Below, in pieces: positions 28,774 through 37,535 of a DNA stretch of 64,000 nt. Position 1 is the first letter of the stretch. Each line of letters begins with the position of its first letter. The translations under genes and the position numbers were made by a program. The stretch covers positions 186,001 through 250,000 of the forward strand of contig NZ_BMDO01000008.1 in assembly GCF_014635825.1 (NCBI RefSeq). The letters are read 5' to 3'. Under the pieces are notes generated by a model. That model was given only the letters and a program-made list of their open reading frames with translations, searched no databases and was not told where the DNA came from. Source of the DNA: Mucilaginibacter galii. Its GTDB lineage: Bacteria > Bacteroidota > Bacteroidia > Sphingobacteriales > Sphingobacteriaceae.

Positions 28774-29004
28774 AAGATGTTATAATTAATTTATAACCCA
28801 CGCCGTTCCACTATAATTTCGTGTTAGCTATTTACCAAAGCATCAATTTTTAGGCGATGCACTTTTCAATCATTAGTCTCCTTAATTCAACTCCCTGAAA
28901 ATCAGTTAAAAGTTTCGACTTCTGTCCGCTTCCTTTGTTATATCTTCAATTTTGCGAGAGCTTTACTTCTAAACTTTAAAAATTCGATAATATAGGTTTG
29001 CTTC

Positions 29005-29019
29005 CAGGTTCGAGTCCTG
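29005..29019 (+). other. tRNA T-arm-like fragment
   Basis: cagg-ttcgagt-cctg forms a 4-bp stem with a 7-base loop and contains GGTTCGAGTCC, an exact match to the tRNA T-arm (B-box) consensus. No D-arm or anticodon arm can be built upstream, so this is not an intact tRNA gene. It could be the 3' remnant left by element integration, or chance. Confidence 0.35.
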
Positions 29020-29038
29020 TTCGATTTGATCTTATAAA

Positions 29039-29072
29039 AAGTGAAAGCAATACTGCATAAAGGTTTTCACTT
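29039..29072 (-). terminator. Terminator of the NmrA-like gene
   Basis: Read on the minus strand: aagtgaaa / tttcactt, an 8-bp stem with a loop of about 18 bases, directly at the stop codon and followed by five T residues. Confidence 0.6.
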
Positions 29073-29934
29073 AATCTAAACCTAAGAATGCATCTTTGTG
29101 CTCCTTTGCAAAATTGAGAAAGGAACGGGGTTGATGATTGGTCAGTCGGAAAACTTCTTCATTAAGGTCTTGATCATGATTCTTGGCAACCACTTCTGCA
29201 TATTGTTCAACGAGACCATTCGCTAACCATCGAGATGCTCCAGTGACCCGCAATAAAACGCGAAAGAACAATGAAGGTAAATTTACATAGCGAACTTTCT
29301 TGCCTGTGGCATCTGCTATTTGCGAAGCGATCTCCTTCATGTCTAACGTTTCAGGGCCATTGAGATAGTAGGTAGCTCGTTTGTGATGATTTTCTGTTAA
29401 AACATGGTAAGCAACCCTACCTATATCCTGCGCATCAATATAACCCACAAGCCCACTGCCGCCAACCTGGGGTAAAAAGCCTTTAGAGATAGGTTTAGTC
29501 ATGGTCAAAAAGTTTTGCATAAACGCAGTTGGTTTGAGTATGGTCCAGGCTATACCAGATGCACGAAGGTGGTGATCAATATGCGCATGAGTCTTAGCCC
29601 ATGGCACTGATGACCTCAAATTCGCATCTGACGCAGAAACTTTAACGATGTAAGCTATTTGTTCTTGTTTCGCCACGTCAATGGCATTCATTTCACATTT
29701 AAGTTGATTCTTAGTGGGTGGACTGACCAAAAATAGACAAGTACAGCCTTTCATAGCCGATCTCAAACTTTCCGGATCTTCAAATTTACCTAGAACGGCT
29801 TCTATACCTTGTTTACGGAAGTTTTCTAATTGATCTTCTTTTCGGCACATAGCACGAAATGGCTTGTTATTTTCAGCTAATAATTGACATAGCTTTTGCC
29901 CAATAACACTGGTTGCTCCGGTTACTAAAATCAT
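29071..29934 (-). CDS. NmrA-like NAD(P)-binding reductase (atypical SDR)
   Basis: A 287-residue Rossmann-fold protein of the atypical short-chain dehydrogenase group. The N-terminal dinucleotide motif is MILVTGATSVIGQKLCQLL (TGxxxxxG); a WTILKPTAFMQNFL segment follows in the middle, typical of NmrA/HSCARG-like quinone or flavin reductases. It has no canonical YxxxK. It lies downstream of a TetR gene, with a palindromic site in the 128-bp gap shared with a site at the TetR start, so it is the likely target of that regulator. Confidence 0.85.
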   Translation of the reverse strand: MILVTGATSVIGQKLCQLLAENNKPFRAMCRKEDQLENFRKQGIEAVLGKFEDPESLRSAMKGCTCLFLVSPPTKNQLKCEMNAIDVAKQEQIAYIVKVSASDANLRSSVPWAKTHAHIDHHLRASGIAWTILKPTAFMQNFLTMTKPISKGFLPQVGGSGLVGYIDAQDIGRVAYHVLTENHHKRATYYLNGPETLDMKEIASQIADATGKKVRYVNLPSLFFRVLLRVTGASRWLANGLVEQYAEVVAKNHDQDLNEEVFRLTNHQPRSFLNFAKEHKDAFLGLD

Positions 29935-30033
29935 AATTCTATAGTTTTATTGATGTGTTAATTTTTTTATCTGATGTATGCCTCAGGTACTAAGGCTCGT
30001 ATAGACATACCTCACTATTATTTAAAATAAAAA

Positions 30034-30046
30034 TGACTAACAGTCA
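30034..30046. promoter_or_regulatory. Predicted TetR operator upstream of the NmrA-like gene
   Basis: TGACTAACAGTCA, a TGACT-N3-AGTCA palindrome, 100 bp upstream of the NmrA-like start and 17 bp past the TetR stop codon. An almost identical palindrome lies at the TetR start (30685-30697). Confidence 0.7.
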
Positions 30047-30062
30047 CTATTCAATAAAAAAT

Positions 30063-30680
30063 TTAGCTTTTCATTCCAGCCACCAAAATTTCCGAATAAA
30101 GTTTAAGCAATTCTTCTCGTTGAAGCTTCTCAATTTCCTCGATAAACACCTTTTTTGCTTCTATAAAATTCATCAAACCCATACAGCTTCCCCAAATCAT
30201 ATAAGTACAGTAGGAAGGGTCTAAATCTTTTTTAATTAAGCCTGCCGACTGGCATCGTATCAGATGTTCAGTAAAATATTTCTTCAACTCCAAACTTATA
30301 CTTAAATAGCCCTGAATGTTACTGTGGAAGTCAGGTCTTTCCATGTAAATAAATAGCTCAAAATATTTTGGATACTTTAAGTAGTATTTATAAAATGCCA
30401 AGATTAATGCCTGTAAAGCTTCCAACGGCTCGTTTTCTTTTTCCACCGCTGCTTTAAAGTAGTCAAGCAAAATCTTAAGTGCTTTAACACTCATCTCCGC
30501 AAGCACATCATCCTTACTTTTATAATACTTATAGATCGTACCCTTGGCAACACCCAAATGAGCAACTACCTTATCGATCGTAAAATTCTGAGCACCAGCA
30601 TTTGTCAACACATGATCTGCTGCATCAATAATTTGTTGCTCTCTGTGTAATTTGGGAAGATGTTTAGTTTTTATACCCAT
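30063..30680 (-). CDS. TetR/AcrR-family transcriptional repressor
   Basis: A 205-residue one-component regulator. The N-terminal helix-turn-helix is REQQIIDAADHVLTNAGAQN followed by FTIDKVVAHLGVAKGTIYKYYKSKDD, standard for TetR; the C-terminal part is helical and presumably binds an effector. ATG at 30680 is chosen over the one at 30698, because the upstream six codons are formed by a palindromic operator. The same operator is found upstream of the neighbouring reductase gene, which suggests autoregulation and control of the reductase. The effector is unknown, perhaps a quinone or xenobiotic. Confidence 0.88.
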   Translation of the reverse strand: MGIKTKHLPKLHREQQIIDAADHVLTNAGAQNFTIDKVVAHLGVAKGTIYKYYKSKDDVLAEMSVKALKILLDYFKAAVEKENEPLEALQALILAFYKYYLKYPKYFELFIYMERPDFHSNIQGYLSISLELKKYFTEHLIRCQSAGLIKKDLDPSYCTYMIWGSCMGLMNFIEAKKVFIEEIEKLQREELLKLYSEILVAGMKS

Positions 30681-30684
30681 TAAG

Positions 30685-30697
30685 TGACTAATAGTCA
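30685..30697. promoter_or_regulatory. Predicted TetR autoregulatory operator
   Basis: TGACTAATAGTCA, a TGACT-N3-AGTCA palindrome that ends five bases before the preferred tetR start. It differs by one base in the spacer from the site at 30034-30046. Confidence 0.72.
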
Positions 30698-30768
30698 TTA
30701 TAGGACATCTTTAATTAGAATTTGTTTTTTAGTTTTAAAAAAATGGTTTTTCTGGCTTATCGCTTCCA

Positions 30769-31080
30769 AAAAGCAATATAAAGTGCGGAGAGCTAGGGAC
30801 GACAATCGAACACCTTATGCCGTTATTGATGTTTTTAGACGGTTTGAAGATATAGTGTATGAAGTTGATTATTAATTGTTTGCATAATATTTAGTATGCT
30901 GCAATTTATTGAATTTCAAAATGTACAGGGTGTTCGAATTATTGAATTAATTCACTTTAGGTGTGTATTAGGCATTTAAGTGGAGCGAAAATCTGACAAT
31001 AATTTCCCCTATCGAACACCCTAATCTCCGTTGATGCAATGTGTAGATAAATAACGCAAGACATAAATAATTTGTGGGTT
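30769..31080 (+). repeat. Relic of a serine-recombinase element end, copy A
   Basis: The first part is the 3' end of a recombinase reading frame: from 30784 it encodes CGELGTTIEHLMPLLMFLD plus four residues and a TAG at 30853. The copy at 58786 encodes SGESGTTIEHLLPFLMFLD, with changes largely at third codon positions. About 220 bp of matching non-coding sequence follow in both, including tttgcataatatttagta, ttgaatttcaaa and cgaacacc. Almost the whole recombinase gene is missing here. Confidence 0.7.
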
Positions 31081-31476
31081 AGACATTCCGGCTTTATTGA
31101 CCTTGCTATTCTTTGCGAATTTGACTAATAAGTTATGATGACAGATATTAATTTTTTAATTTCCAAACCACCAAGTTAGCATAGTCATAGTTTAACGGAA
31201 CGCTATAACTCTCTTCTGGAACACTTTGATTATAATTTTTTAGATAGGGAGGGAGAAGAGTGAACGGGAACTGATGTAGGAATGATATCTTCATTTACTG
31301 TATGTTAAGTTACCTTGTTATCAAGTACTTTACGAGCCAGGCAAGAGATTTTATGACTCTAAATCGTCAATTAGATTTACGATTTTTTCTCAAAATCCAA
31401 AGAAGTTTTACTAAATAACCTTCTGATTAACAGAGAAATGGTCGACCCCGTTTCCGTAATGAGAAAAAAAAATGCT
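31081..31476. other. Gene-free stretch
   Basis: 396 bp of AT-rich sequence with no gene, hairpin or repeat that I can support, lying between an element relic and a monooxygenase gene fragment. Confidence 0.4.
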
Positions 31477-31698
31477 TTAAAAGCTTACCGCATTAAAAAT
31501 GATCAAATGTTCTGTCGCCCATTCAATCTGACCGGCCAAAGTTTCAAGTTTTTGACGCAGTGCGTCTTCCACTTTATATTGAGGAAGAAGTAACATTTTA
31601 GGATATCGAGTATCTTCACGCGGAAAGGTTCGGGGTGATTCGCCAATGATTTGACTGCCGTTGTATTTCCTAAAAATAGATCTGTATAACCTTCCAAC
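31477..31698 (-). pseudogene. Internal fragment of an FAD-dependent monooxygenase
   Basis: On the minus strand, 73 codons without a start encode GESPRTFPREDTRYPKMLLL, then PQYKVEDALRQKLETLAGQI and EWATEHL, before an in-frame TAA. This resembles the segment after the GD motif of PHBH-type aromatic hydroxylases, where R-x-D-T-R-x-P-x-x-L-x-x-PQ and VEW-x-TE blocks occur. Neither the N-terminal nucleotide motif nor the C-terminus is present. The frame differs from an overlapping ATG-started 65-codon frame, which I regard as spurious. Confidence 0.5.
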
Positions 31699-31902
31699 AT
31701 AAAGCTTAATTAATTAAAATCGAAAAGCGCTCGCCGCACGGGATGTAAGTTAGGTGCAATTGCAATTTATTTGATAACCTTTACATCAAATGTTTATTAT
31801 GTTGTTTTAGACTATGCCTGAACGTGCTTGATAAATTAAATACTAAACAGGTATTCATCAACTACGATGAATACCGGCTTACATTTGAGGAAAGGTATTG
31901 CA

Positions 31903-32889
31903 TTAGCCAATCATTCCGTCGCCCATATAGCCTAAAATGTGACCGTCTTCTGCACTTACACGTATCAATTTGCCGGTTTTGTTAAATACCAGCTGGAGGC
32001 CGTGTTCTATCTCCCAATCACATTCGCAGCTCAGTAGAATATATAACTGGTGCTCTTCGTACGGTTCGCGGCTTACATAAAGCTTATTGTAGCGCACGTA
32101 ATTCCAGATCTCTTTCGGGTCTTTAATGTTCCATAGCAGCTCATCTTCTTCGTTATAGCCTATCATCTCTAAATACTCCATACAGTTTTTGTATACGTGT
32201 TCCGATGCAGCTAAACGATCGACTTCGCTGAGTGCCATAAATTTACTAATAGCTTCATCCGCTTCAGCGGTAAATGCTTCATCTTCGGCCGGGTTAAGGT
32301 CGAGATATATAAACTCTAGTTCCTGCCCGTCCAAATACGGGATAACTACCGGCGCCGACTCCCACCAGTCCTCGAACTGTTTGCTTTGGTTAAGGGCGCC
32401 TATAACAGCCGATTCCACTTCGGTAGCGGTAATAGGCTTAAGTTTGAAGGTATTCACCGCATTTTCCAAACGCTCAAACGCCGCCATTTTAGCGGCTTCA
32501 TCAATCGGCGTGAAACTGTTCAGTTGTTGTTGGAGTTCCCACATATTGGTTTTACGGGTCATCTCACGAGCCTTTATGGTAAATACCGGCTTGCCTGTGT
32601 TCTCATCAACTTCTACGTCCACCCCCGTGTAGTCTAATCCTAAAGGCAAGTTAAAATACAGATAGCTGGTGGCATCATAATAAGCCATGCACATGCGGTA
32701 GGTGTTCAATTGATGATTAGGATCATCCGGATTACAATTTAACGAAGGGTGATACCGGCGTATTATTACCAGCACATTGCTTTCCTTATCGGTACCTGCC
32801 AGCGGGTTTTGCAATGCGTATGCTTTGATACGTTCCTTTTTATTTAAAAGAATATCGTTATTTGGTTTTTCCAATTCCCATCCGTTCAT
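31903..32889 (-). CDS. Acidic cytosolic protein of unknown function
   Basis: A 328-residue acidic protein without signal peptide or membrane segment. The last 100 residues, with LWNIKDPKEIWNYVRYN and CECDWEIEHGLQLVFNKTGK, resemble DUF6985-type domains found in Bacteroidota proteins of unknown role. The N-terminal part contains RMCMAYYDATSYLYFNLPLG. Such domains occur near toxin-immunity loci, but no toxin is seen here. Divergent from the next gene. Confidence 0.62.
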   Translation of the reverse strand: MNGWELEKPNNDILLNKKERIKAYALQNPLAGTDKESNVLVIIRRYHPSLNCNPDDPNHQLNTYRMCMAYYDATSYLYFNLPLGLDYTGVDVEVDENTGKPVFTIKAREMTRKTNMWELQQQLNSFTPIDEAAKMAAFERLENAVNTFKLKPITATEVESAVIGALNQSKQFEDWWESAPVVIPYLDGQELEFIYLDLNPAEDEAFTAEADEAISKFMALSEVDRLAASEHVYKNCMEYLEMIGYNEEDELLWNIKDPKEIWNYVRYNKLYVSREPYEEHQLYILLSCECDWEIEHGLQLVFNKTGKLIRVSAEDGHILGYMGDGMIG

Positions 32890-33122
32890 TATATTTTTTT
32901 TAAAGTATTATTTAGATAGTGCGCAATGCAATTGTTGAAATATAACATATTGATAATAATTGATTATTTGCCTTTTTAAGCTAAATAAGACACCATCGTA
33001 GCGTAATAGTATTTACGAATTTAGAGAAAAATTCAAAATAAATTTAAGGTAATATATCACACAAAAGCAGGCTGTCTTTGGTTAGCTTATCGTTAAAAAT
33101 TCGATTTTTAGGGCTCATTTTT

Positions 33123-33599
33123 ATGATTAAAGTATATAAATTAAGTGAAGATCAATTATCATCTGCAGCAATTCGAATCATTAAAGCGGCTGTTAAGTTA
33201 ATGGTAATTGTTTTGGTTTTGGTTAACGGATATTTTCTTGGATGCCTCCATCTTAGTTGGAAATATGCCCTTATTGGTAGTGCAGTATGCGTACCGGCAT
33301 TCGGCTTGGCAATACTGATTGGATATGGGTTGCTCAAACAAAGTTATAAGCATTACAGAATTGTATTGGATGATGATGGTGTAGAATTTTACATGCCTCC
33401 TAACGATAAAAAAATAAAATGGGAAAATTTGTCAAAGCACCTAATAAGTAATGGCACAATTGAACTTCACGATACGACCAAGTCAGCATTTTTCCGTTGG
33501 TTAACGGGTGAAGGTAATATCCAAATTATTCCGGAACTGGAGAATTTTGATGACCTGTGCACGACTATTGACATTTATATCAATAAATTCAGCGTATAA
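33123..33599 (+). CDS. Two-pass membrane protein with a PH/YcxB-like domain, hypothetical
   Basis: A 158-residue protein from ATG at 33123, which gives a polar N-terminus before two close membrane segments (AAVKLMVIVLVLVNGYFLG and YALIGSAVCVPAFGLAILIG). The rest is a compact beta-rich domain (RIVLDDDGVEFYMPPNDKKI, then KWENLSKHL), similar in layout to bacterial PH-like YcxB proteins. A longer frame upstream begins at a TTG and is less likely. Function unknown. Confidence 0.6.
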   Translation: MIKVYKLSEDQLSSAAIRIIKAAVKLMVIVLVLVNGYFLGCLHLSWKYALIGSAVCVPAFGLAILIGYGLLKQSYKHYRIVLDDDGVEFYMPPNDKKIKWENLSKHLISNGTIELHDTTKSAFFRWLTGEGNIQIIPELENFDDLCTTIDIYINKFSV

Positions 33600-34096
33600 T
33601 TCGACATCGCGTAGTCATCAAAATGGTAAACTATAAAATACATATTACATAACAATATTTACCCATTTGCCTGGCCACTTTATTACTTACAGCCTATTAA
33701 TATTGAAAGAATGCATAATTTAATCAACCTCAGCTTAAGTTAGTATCACAACCATCCGCAGTCAAGGATGATGATTTAGTAGTTCAACTGATAATAAATC
33801 TTGATGAGGCGAAGCGCAAGGTGTGCAGGTGGAAAAAGACAGTAATGGATAAAGATATTTACAAATCTATATAGAAACTCCTATCACAGCTAAGGACCCT
33901 AATTATTAAGTTAAGGTACCGGAGATTACGGCGACAACCTGGCGATTATTTATATTTTGCATTCCATAAAAACTAGCAGATCAGTTTTTTACGACGATAT
34001 GCACGACATGCTAATTCCGTTTAATCAATGGCGACAGCAAATGCCGCCAGACAAGCGTTAATCCGATAATAAAAAAGATTAATTTAGTAATATCAC
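33600..34096. other. Decayed region
   Basis: 497 bp without a complete gene. On the plus strand short open pieces remain, for example one ending in KRKVCRWKKTVMDKDIYKSI before TAG and another reading NLAIIYILHSIKTSRSVFYD before TAA at about 34061. They look like gene remnants, but no family could be named. Confidence 0.35.
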
Positions 34097-34441
34097 TTAA
34101 GCTTGTGGAACATTAGGGAATTTATCTTCTATTCCATATTCCTGAGCAAGATCCAGCAAATAGTAACCGTAAATAGTGGCTTGACTTATATTGACCACAA
34201 CTACTATAAAACGATGTTCGCTATCTGTTGGTAGTAAAACATGGTCATAAGTTGCATTACCATTCCTGTAAACGCATGCTATCAATTCATTTTGAAAAAC
34301 ATAAGGCGAAACAACTCTATTTTGCACTAGTAAGTTAACATATGGCCATATATCAACCACCGGTTGCGCCGTAGCCGTCACAACCAGCATAGGGCTATTG
34401 AAAGTAGTATCATATTCTTGGTTGCTGAGCAGACGAATCAT
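34097..34441 (-). CDS. Small protein of unknown function
   Basis: A 114-residue protein with hydrophobic beta-like stretches (NSPMLVVTATAQPVVDIWPY, RFIVVVVNISQATIYGYYLL) but no clear signal peptide or transmembrane helix. No family was recognised. It lies alone in a gene-poor area on the same strand as another orphan gene at 35104. Confidence 0.5.
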   Translation of the reverse strand: MIRLLSNQEYDTTFNSPMLVVTATAQPVVDIWPYVNLLVQNRVVSPYVFQNELIACVYRNGNATYDHVLLPTDSEHRFIVVVVNISQATIYGYYLLDLAQEYGIEDKFPNVPQA

Positions 34442-35103
34442 TTATCATCAACGCTCACAAACCACATTGGTTTTAATGGTTGGGTTGAGATACATAGCAA
34501 ACAACTGTAATTATTCAGGCAAACTGTAAGCGCAATATCTGTCTTCACTAACAATTTGCAGCTGCAATCGTCATATTCTTTTTGTCGTCTCCGTACTGGC
34601 CTGGTAAGTTAAATGGCTTTCTCACAATTTAAACCACTCAGATCGGGCACTTTTCATTTACAATTCAGTGGCTCACTTCCAGTCCTCTCACGCCAGTTAA
34701 AGCGCTAATAAACCGTTAAAATGGTATTTATAGTATATAAGGCTACCAAAAGGCCAGAGCCGTTGTAAATACGTTGTCATTAAGGGTACTATGGAAGGCA
34801 TTGATAATTGTCTCTAAATTAAGAATAAAATTATTAGCCGGATTAAATTATCAACAATGGACAACCTTGCAAAATCAATGGTAAAACGGTCTATGGCGCT
34901 TCGGGAAAAAGGAAATATTGGCGTATGCAGCAGATGCTGAACTGTGATAAAGAAACTTCAATGATCAAGTCATATCCTTCGTACTTTAGCTTTGTAGTTC
35001 TTACCGTTTACCGGTCAATTACCGAATGCTCATTAATAGCTTTCATGGTTGAATTATTCAGTTTTCAGATAATCTATAATCAGACTTACCCAAGCACGCG
35101 GTT
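34442..35103. other. Gene-free stretch
   Basis: 662 bp with no supported gene. An 81-codon plus-strand frame at 34925-35170 has no family features and overlaps the neighbouring gene, so it was not accepted. Confidence 0.4.
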
Positions 35104-35349
35104 TCAATTGTTATTAGTGATCCCTAAATGGTTTTTTAATGCAACTGCTATAGATAGCGCAAATTTATAATATTCAGGTCCTGGGTTTCGCCATGCAAAT
35201 TCACCATTGGCTTCAAGCATTACCACTTCTCCATATGTCTGCTGCAAATGTATATCCTCCGGCAGAACCGTATATATATTACCCGCCTGATCTACTTTAG
35301 CTAAATAGGTTGTATCGTCTAGTAAAAAAGATATGTTAAAGTTTGCCAT
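35104..35349 (-). CDS. Small cytosolic protein of unknown function
   Basis: An 81-residue protein that starts MANFNISFLLDDTTYLAKVD, with a beta-rich first half and a C-terminal helix (YYKFALSIAVALKNHLG). Gly/Glu-rich turns suggest a folded small domain. No family was recognised. The next 294 bp towards 35643 hold nothing that I can support. Confidence 0.5.
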   Translation of the reverse strand: MANFNISFLLDDTTYLAKVDQAGNIYTVLPEDIHLQQTYGEVVMLEANGEFAWRNPGPEYYKFALSIAVALKNHLGITNNN

Positions 35350-35643
35350 AATAAATTATTGAGCAAGCAATTTATTCCAAAATTTTGAAATCAAGAGGTT
35401 TTTGCGTTAAGAAATCGTTATGATTATAATTCCGGATAGGTAAGAGTCCGATCTGGCTCAACTTGCACCATCTTTTAACAACCGTTTTATTGACCTTGCG
35501 TATACTGTGCCATTAAAAACTATTTACCTCTTTATGCTACAGCTTTTTTAAAACATTCCTGATTTAATTTGTTTCACTATACGTCATTTGTTACTATTAT
35601 TTTTATTAACGGGCATTAAAGCTTATCAATCATAATTATCCTC

Positions 35644-35775
35644 ATGAGCAAATTACCTGAATTTTCGTGTTGTAAATATTACCTATTGTTTTGCTTAGGA
35701 TTCGTCACTTTAAGCTCATGCGATCATTCGAAGCAGGGTACAAAGCAGCACCCGCCAGCCGTAACGACCGATTGA
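35644..35775 (+). pseudogene. Truncated lipoprotein 5' end
   Basis: A 43-codon frame with a lipoprotein signal peptide: hydrophobic core YYLLFCLGFVTL and lipobox LSSC (Cys26), followed by DHSKQGTKQHPPAV, then TGA. A lipoprotein this short after the cysteine is unlikely to be complete. Its 3' end overlaps the cut-off end of the convergent TonB-receptor fragment, as if a deletion had joined two genes. Confidence 0.45.
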
Positions 35776-36321
35776 ATCTGTAAAAGCCTGCCCGACTAAT
35801 TGCAGGTCCGTGTTGCGTAAAAGCTCCACACGGGCCGAAACCAGCGGCTGCTTGGTATCCGCAGCTAATACTTTTCCGCTGATCCTCGTTTGTATGTTTT
35901 GCGGTTGGCTATTGGTTTCGATGAGAATATTTTGATCTAACTGCCTGAAGCTGAAGCCTCGATTATGCAGCAATTCAAAAAGTGTCCGTTCAATGGTACG
36001 CCGGGCAGGTGGCAGGTTCAATTTATCTAACTTATCCACCTCTGCCTTACGGTAAAAGAAGCGCAGGGTAGTTTGCTGTTCAATTTGTTTAAGCGCGGTC
36101 GTTAATTCCTGCTGGTTCAGGCTTACGGTTACTTTTTCAACAGTCATATCCTGACCATGTGTTGGCACTGCCAGCAGTAGCTGCAAGGTGGCAATGAGCA
36201 AGGCGGTGATGAGGATACTGACGCGCATGAATTGTAAAAAAAATAATTGGTATTGCTGTGATTTAGTAAAACCGGAGGCATAATACCATCCCGGTTCCTG
36301 CTTTTGTGCAGAAAAATTCAT
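35716..36321 (-). pseudogene. Truncated SusC-type TonB receptor (STN domain only)
   Basis: A 201-codon frame holding just the N-terminus of a FecA/SusC-type receptor. It has the long leader MNFSAQKQEPGWYYASGFTK and a signal segment ending THGQ, then an STN domain (about 60-125: KVTVSLNQQELTTALKQIEQ) that would touch the FecR anti-sigma factor. The start of a carboxypeptidase-like domain follows (ISGKVLAADTKQPL). After FTDSIGRYGWR the homology stops and the frame ends; plug and barrel (about 900 residues) are absent. It is the third gene of the sigma-FecR-receptor cassette. Confidence 0.8.
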
Positions 36322-36492
36322 AATTTTAAAAGTTTTAAGTGATTGCCAAAATGATTTAAAACATTCCCGGTTAGCCGGGTCGCCTGCGGGCCGGTTGCAG
36401 CCGGCTTGCAGGTTTTTGTTTTATGAAGCTTTCTCCGCGTGGCAGAAAAAGCCTGAGGTGTTCTTGTTTTTCCTTTCTATAAGCTAATTGAA

Positions 36493-37473
36493 TTAATTGC
36501 AGCCCTTCCCATCTATGCTGATGCTGCCATCTGGGTGATGGTCATAATGCGCATTATTAAATGCGCAGATCACTTTTAATACTTGGTCTATATTTTTGCC
36601 GCTTAATGCACTGCCCGAAAAGCGGCATGCTCTTATTTTATCGTTATTGAAAGTGATCTTTACATTAAACCGTTCTAAAAGTATCTTTGCCGCTTCCTGG
36701 AAAGTGATATCCTCAAAACGCAGCTCGGCAGATTGCCAGGCAATAACCCGGCTTGCATCCACCGAGGATTGTACATGTAAATTAGTATGCTTGTTATAAC
36801 TGATCTGCTGGTTAGGGATAATCAAACCTAACAGGCGCTTGTCCTCGCTGACACTTACTTTACCACGGGTAACCGTAACAATAATCAGCCGATCATTTTT
36901 AATTGCTTTAATATCGAATGCGGTGCCCAGCACTATGGTTATCAAACTACCTGTATGTACAATAAACGCTTTGCTGGCATCATGCTTAATATTAAAATAA
37001 GCTTCGCCTGTTAAAAACACTTCACGTGTGGTACCATTAAACTTTTTAGGGTACTTCAACTCCGAGCCGGCGTTTAGCCAAATCTTACTGCCGTCACTTA
37101 ATACCACTTCCTTTTTTTGATTATCAGCGGTTTGCATAGTGGTTAGTTGAATAGGATTACGCCAGTTTTGCAGCGCGGCACGTTGCCAAAATAAGCTAAA
37201 GCAAATTATTAGCATTGCCGCACCTGCCGCAATCCGCCACAAAGTCCGGCGCGGATGTATATGGATTATCGGGGTGTTTTTTCCAATGGTTGATTCTACG
37301 TCGGCAAATACCTGGCCCAGCCATTGCTTGCGTCCTGCTATATCCATGCGTTCCCATTGGTTGTCGGGGTTTTCATGGTTTGCTAACCAGTTTTCGACCC
37401 GCAGGTTTTCTGCTGCAGAAGTTGCCCCCCGGGCGTAGCGCTCTAATAAAATGGAAATATCCTGACGGCTCAT
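36493..37473 (-). CDS. FecR-family anti-sigma factor
   Basis: A 326-residue inner-membrane anti-sigma factor. It has a cytoplasmic N-terminal domain (about 1-75), one transmembrane segment (AAGAAMLIICFSLFW), then the periplasmic FecR domain (VVLSDGSKIWLNAGSELKYP, EVFLTGEAYFNIKHD, GTAFDIKAI) and a C-terminal DUF4974-type domain (LRFEDITFQEAAKILLERFN). It should hold the ECF sigma factor encoded just upstream and take a signal from the receptor STN domain downstream. That receptor is truncated, so the signalling chain may be broken. Confidence 0.92.
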   Translation of the reverse strand: MSRQDISILLERYARGATSAAENLRVENWLANHENPDNQWERMDIAGRKQWLGQVFADVESTIGKNTPIIHIHPRRTLWRIAAGAAMLIICFSLFWQRAALQNWRNPIQLTTMQTADNQKKEVVLSDGSKIWLNAGSELKYPKKFNGTTREVFLTGEAYFNIKHDASKAFIVHTGSLITIVLGTAFDIKAIKNDRLIIVTVTRGKVSVSEDKRLLGLIIPNQQISYNKHTNLHVQSSVDASRVIAWQSAELRFEDITFQEAAKILLERFNVKITFNNDKIRACRFSGSALSGKNIDQVLKVICAFNNAHYDHHPDGSISIDGKGCN

Positions 37474-37535
37474 ACCTGTTGATTTTAACAGTTGTCGGTT
37501 GAGGGCCGGCAGAGTACCAAGAAAAGTGAACTATT

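Noticed and set aside
30684..30875. 63-codon plus-strand frame across the tetR operator
   Set aside because: Starts within the operator palindrome and runs into the recombinase relic in a different frame from the homologous one.
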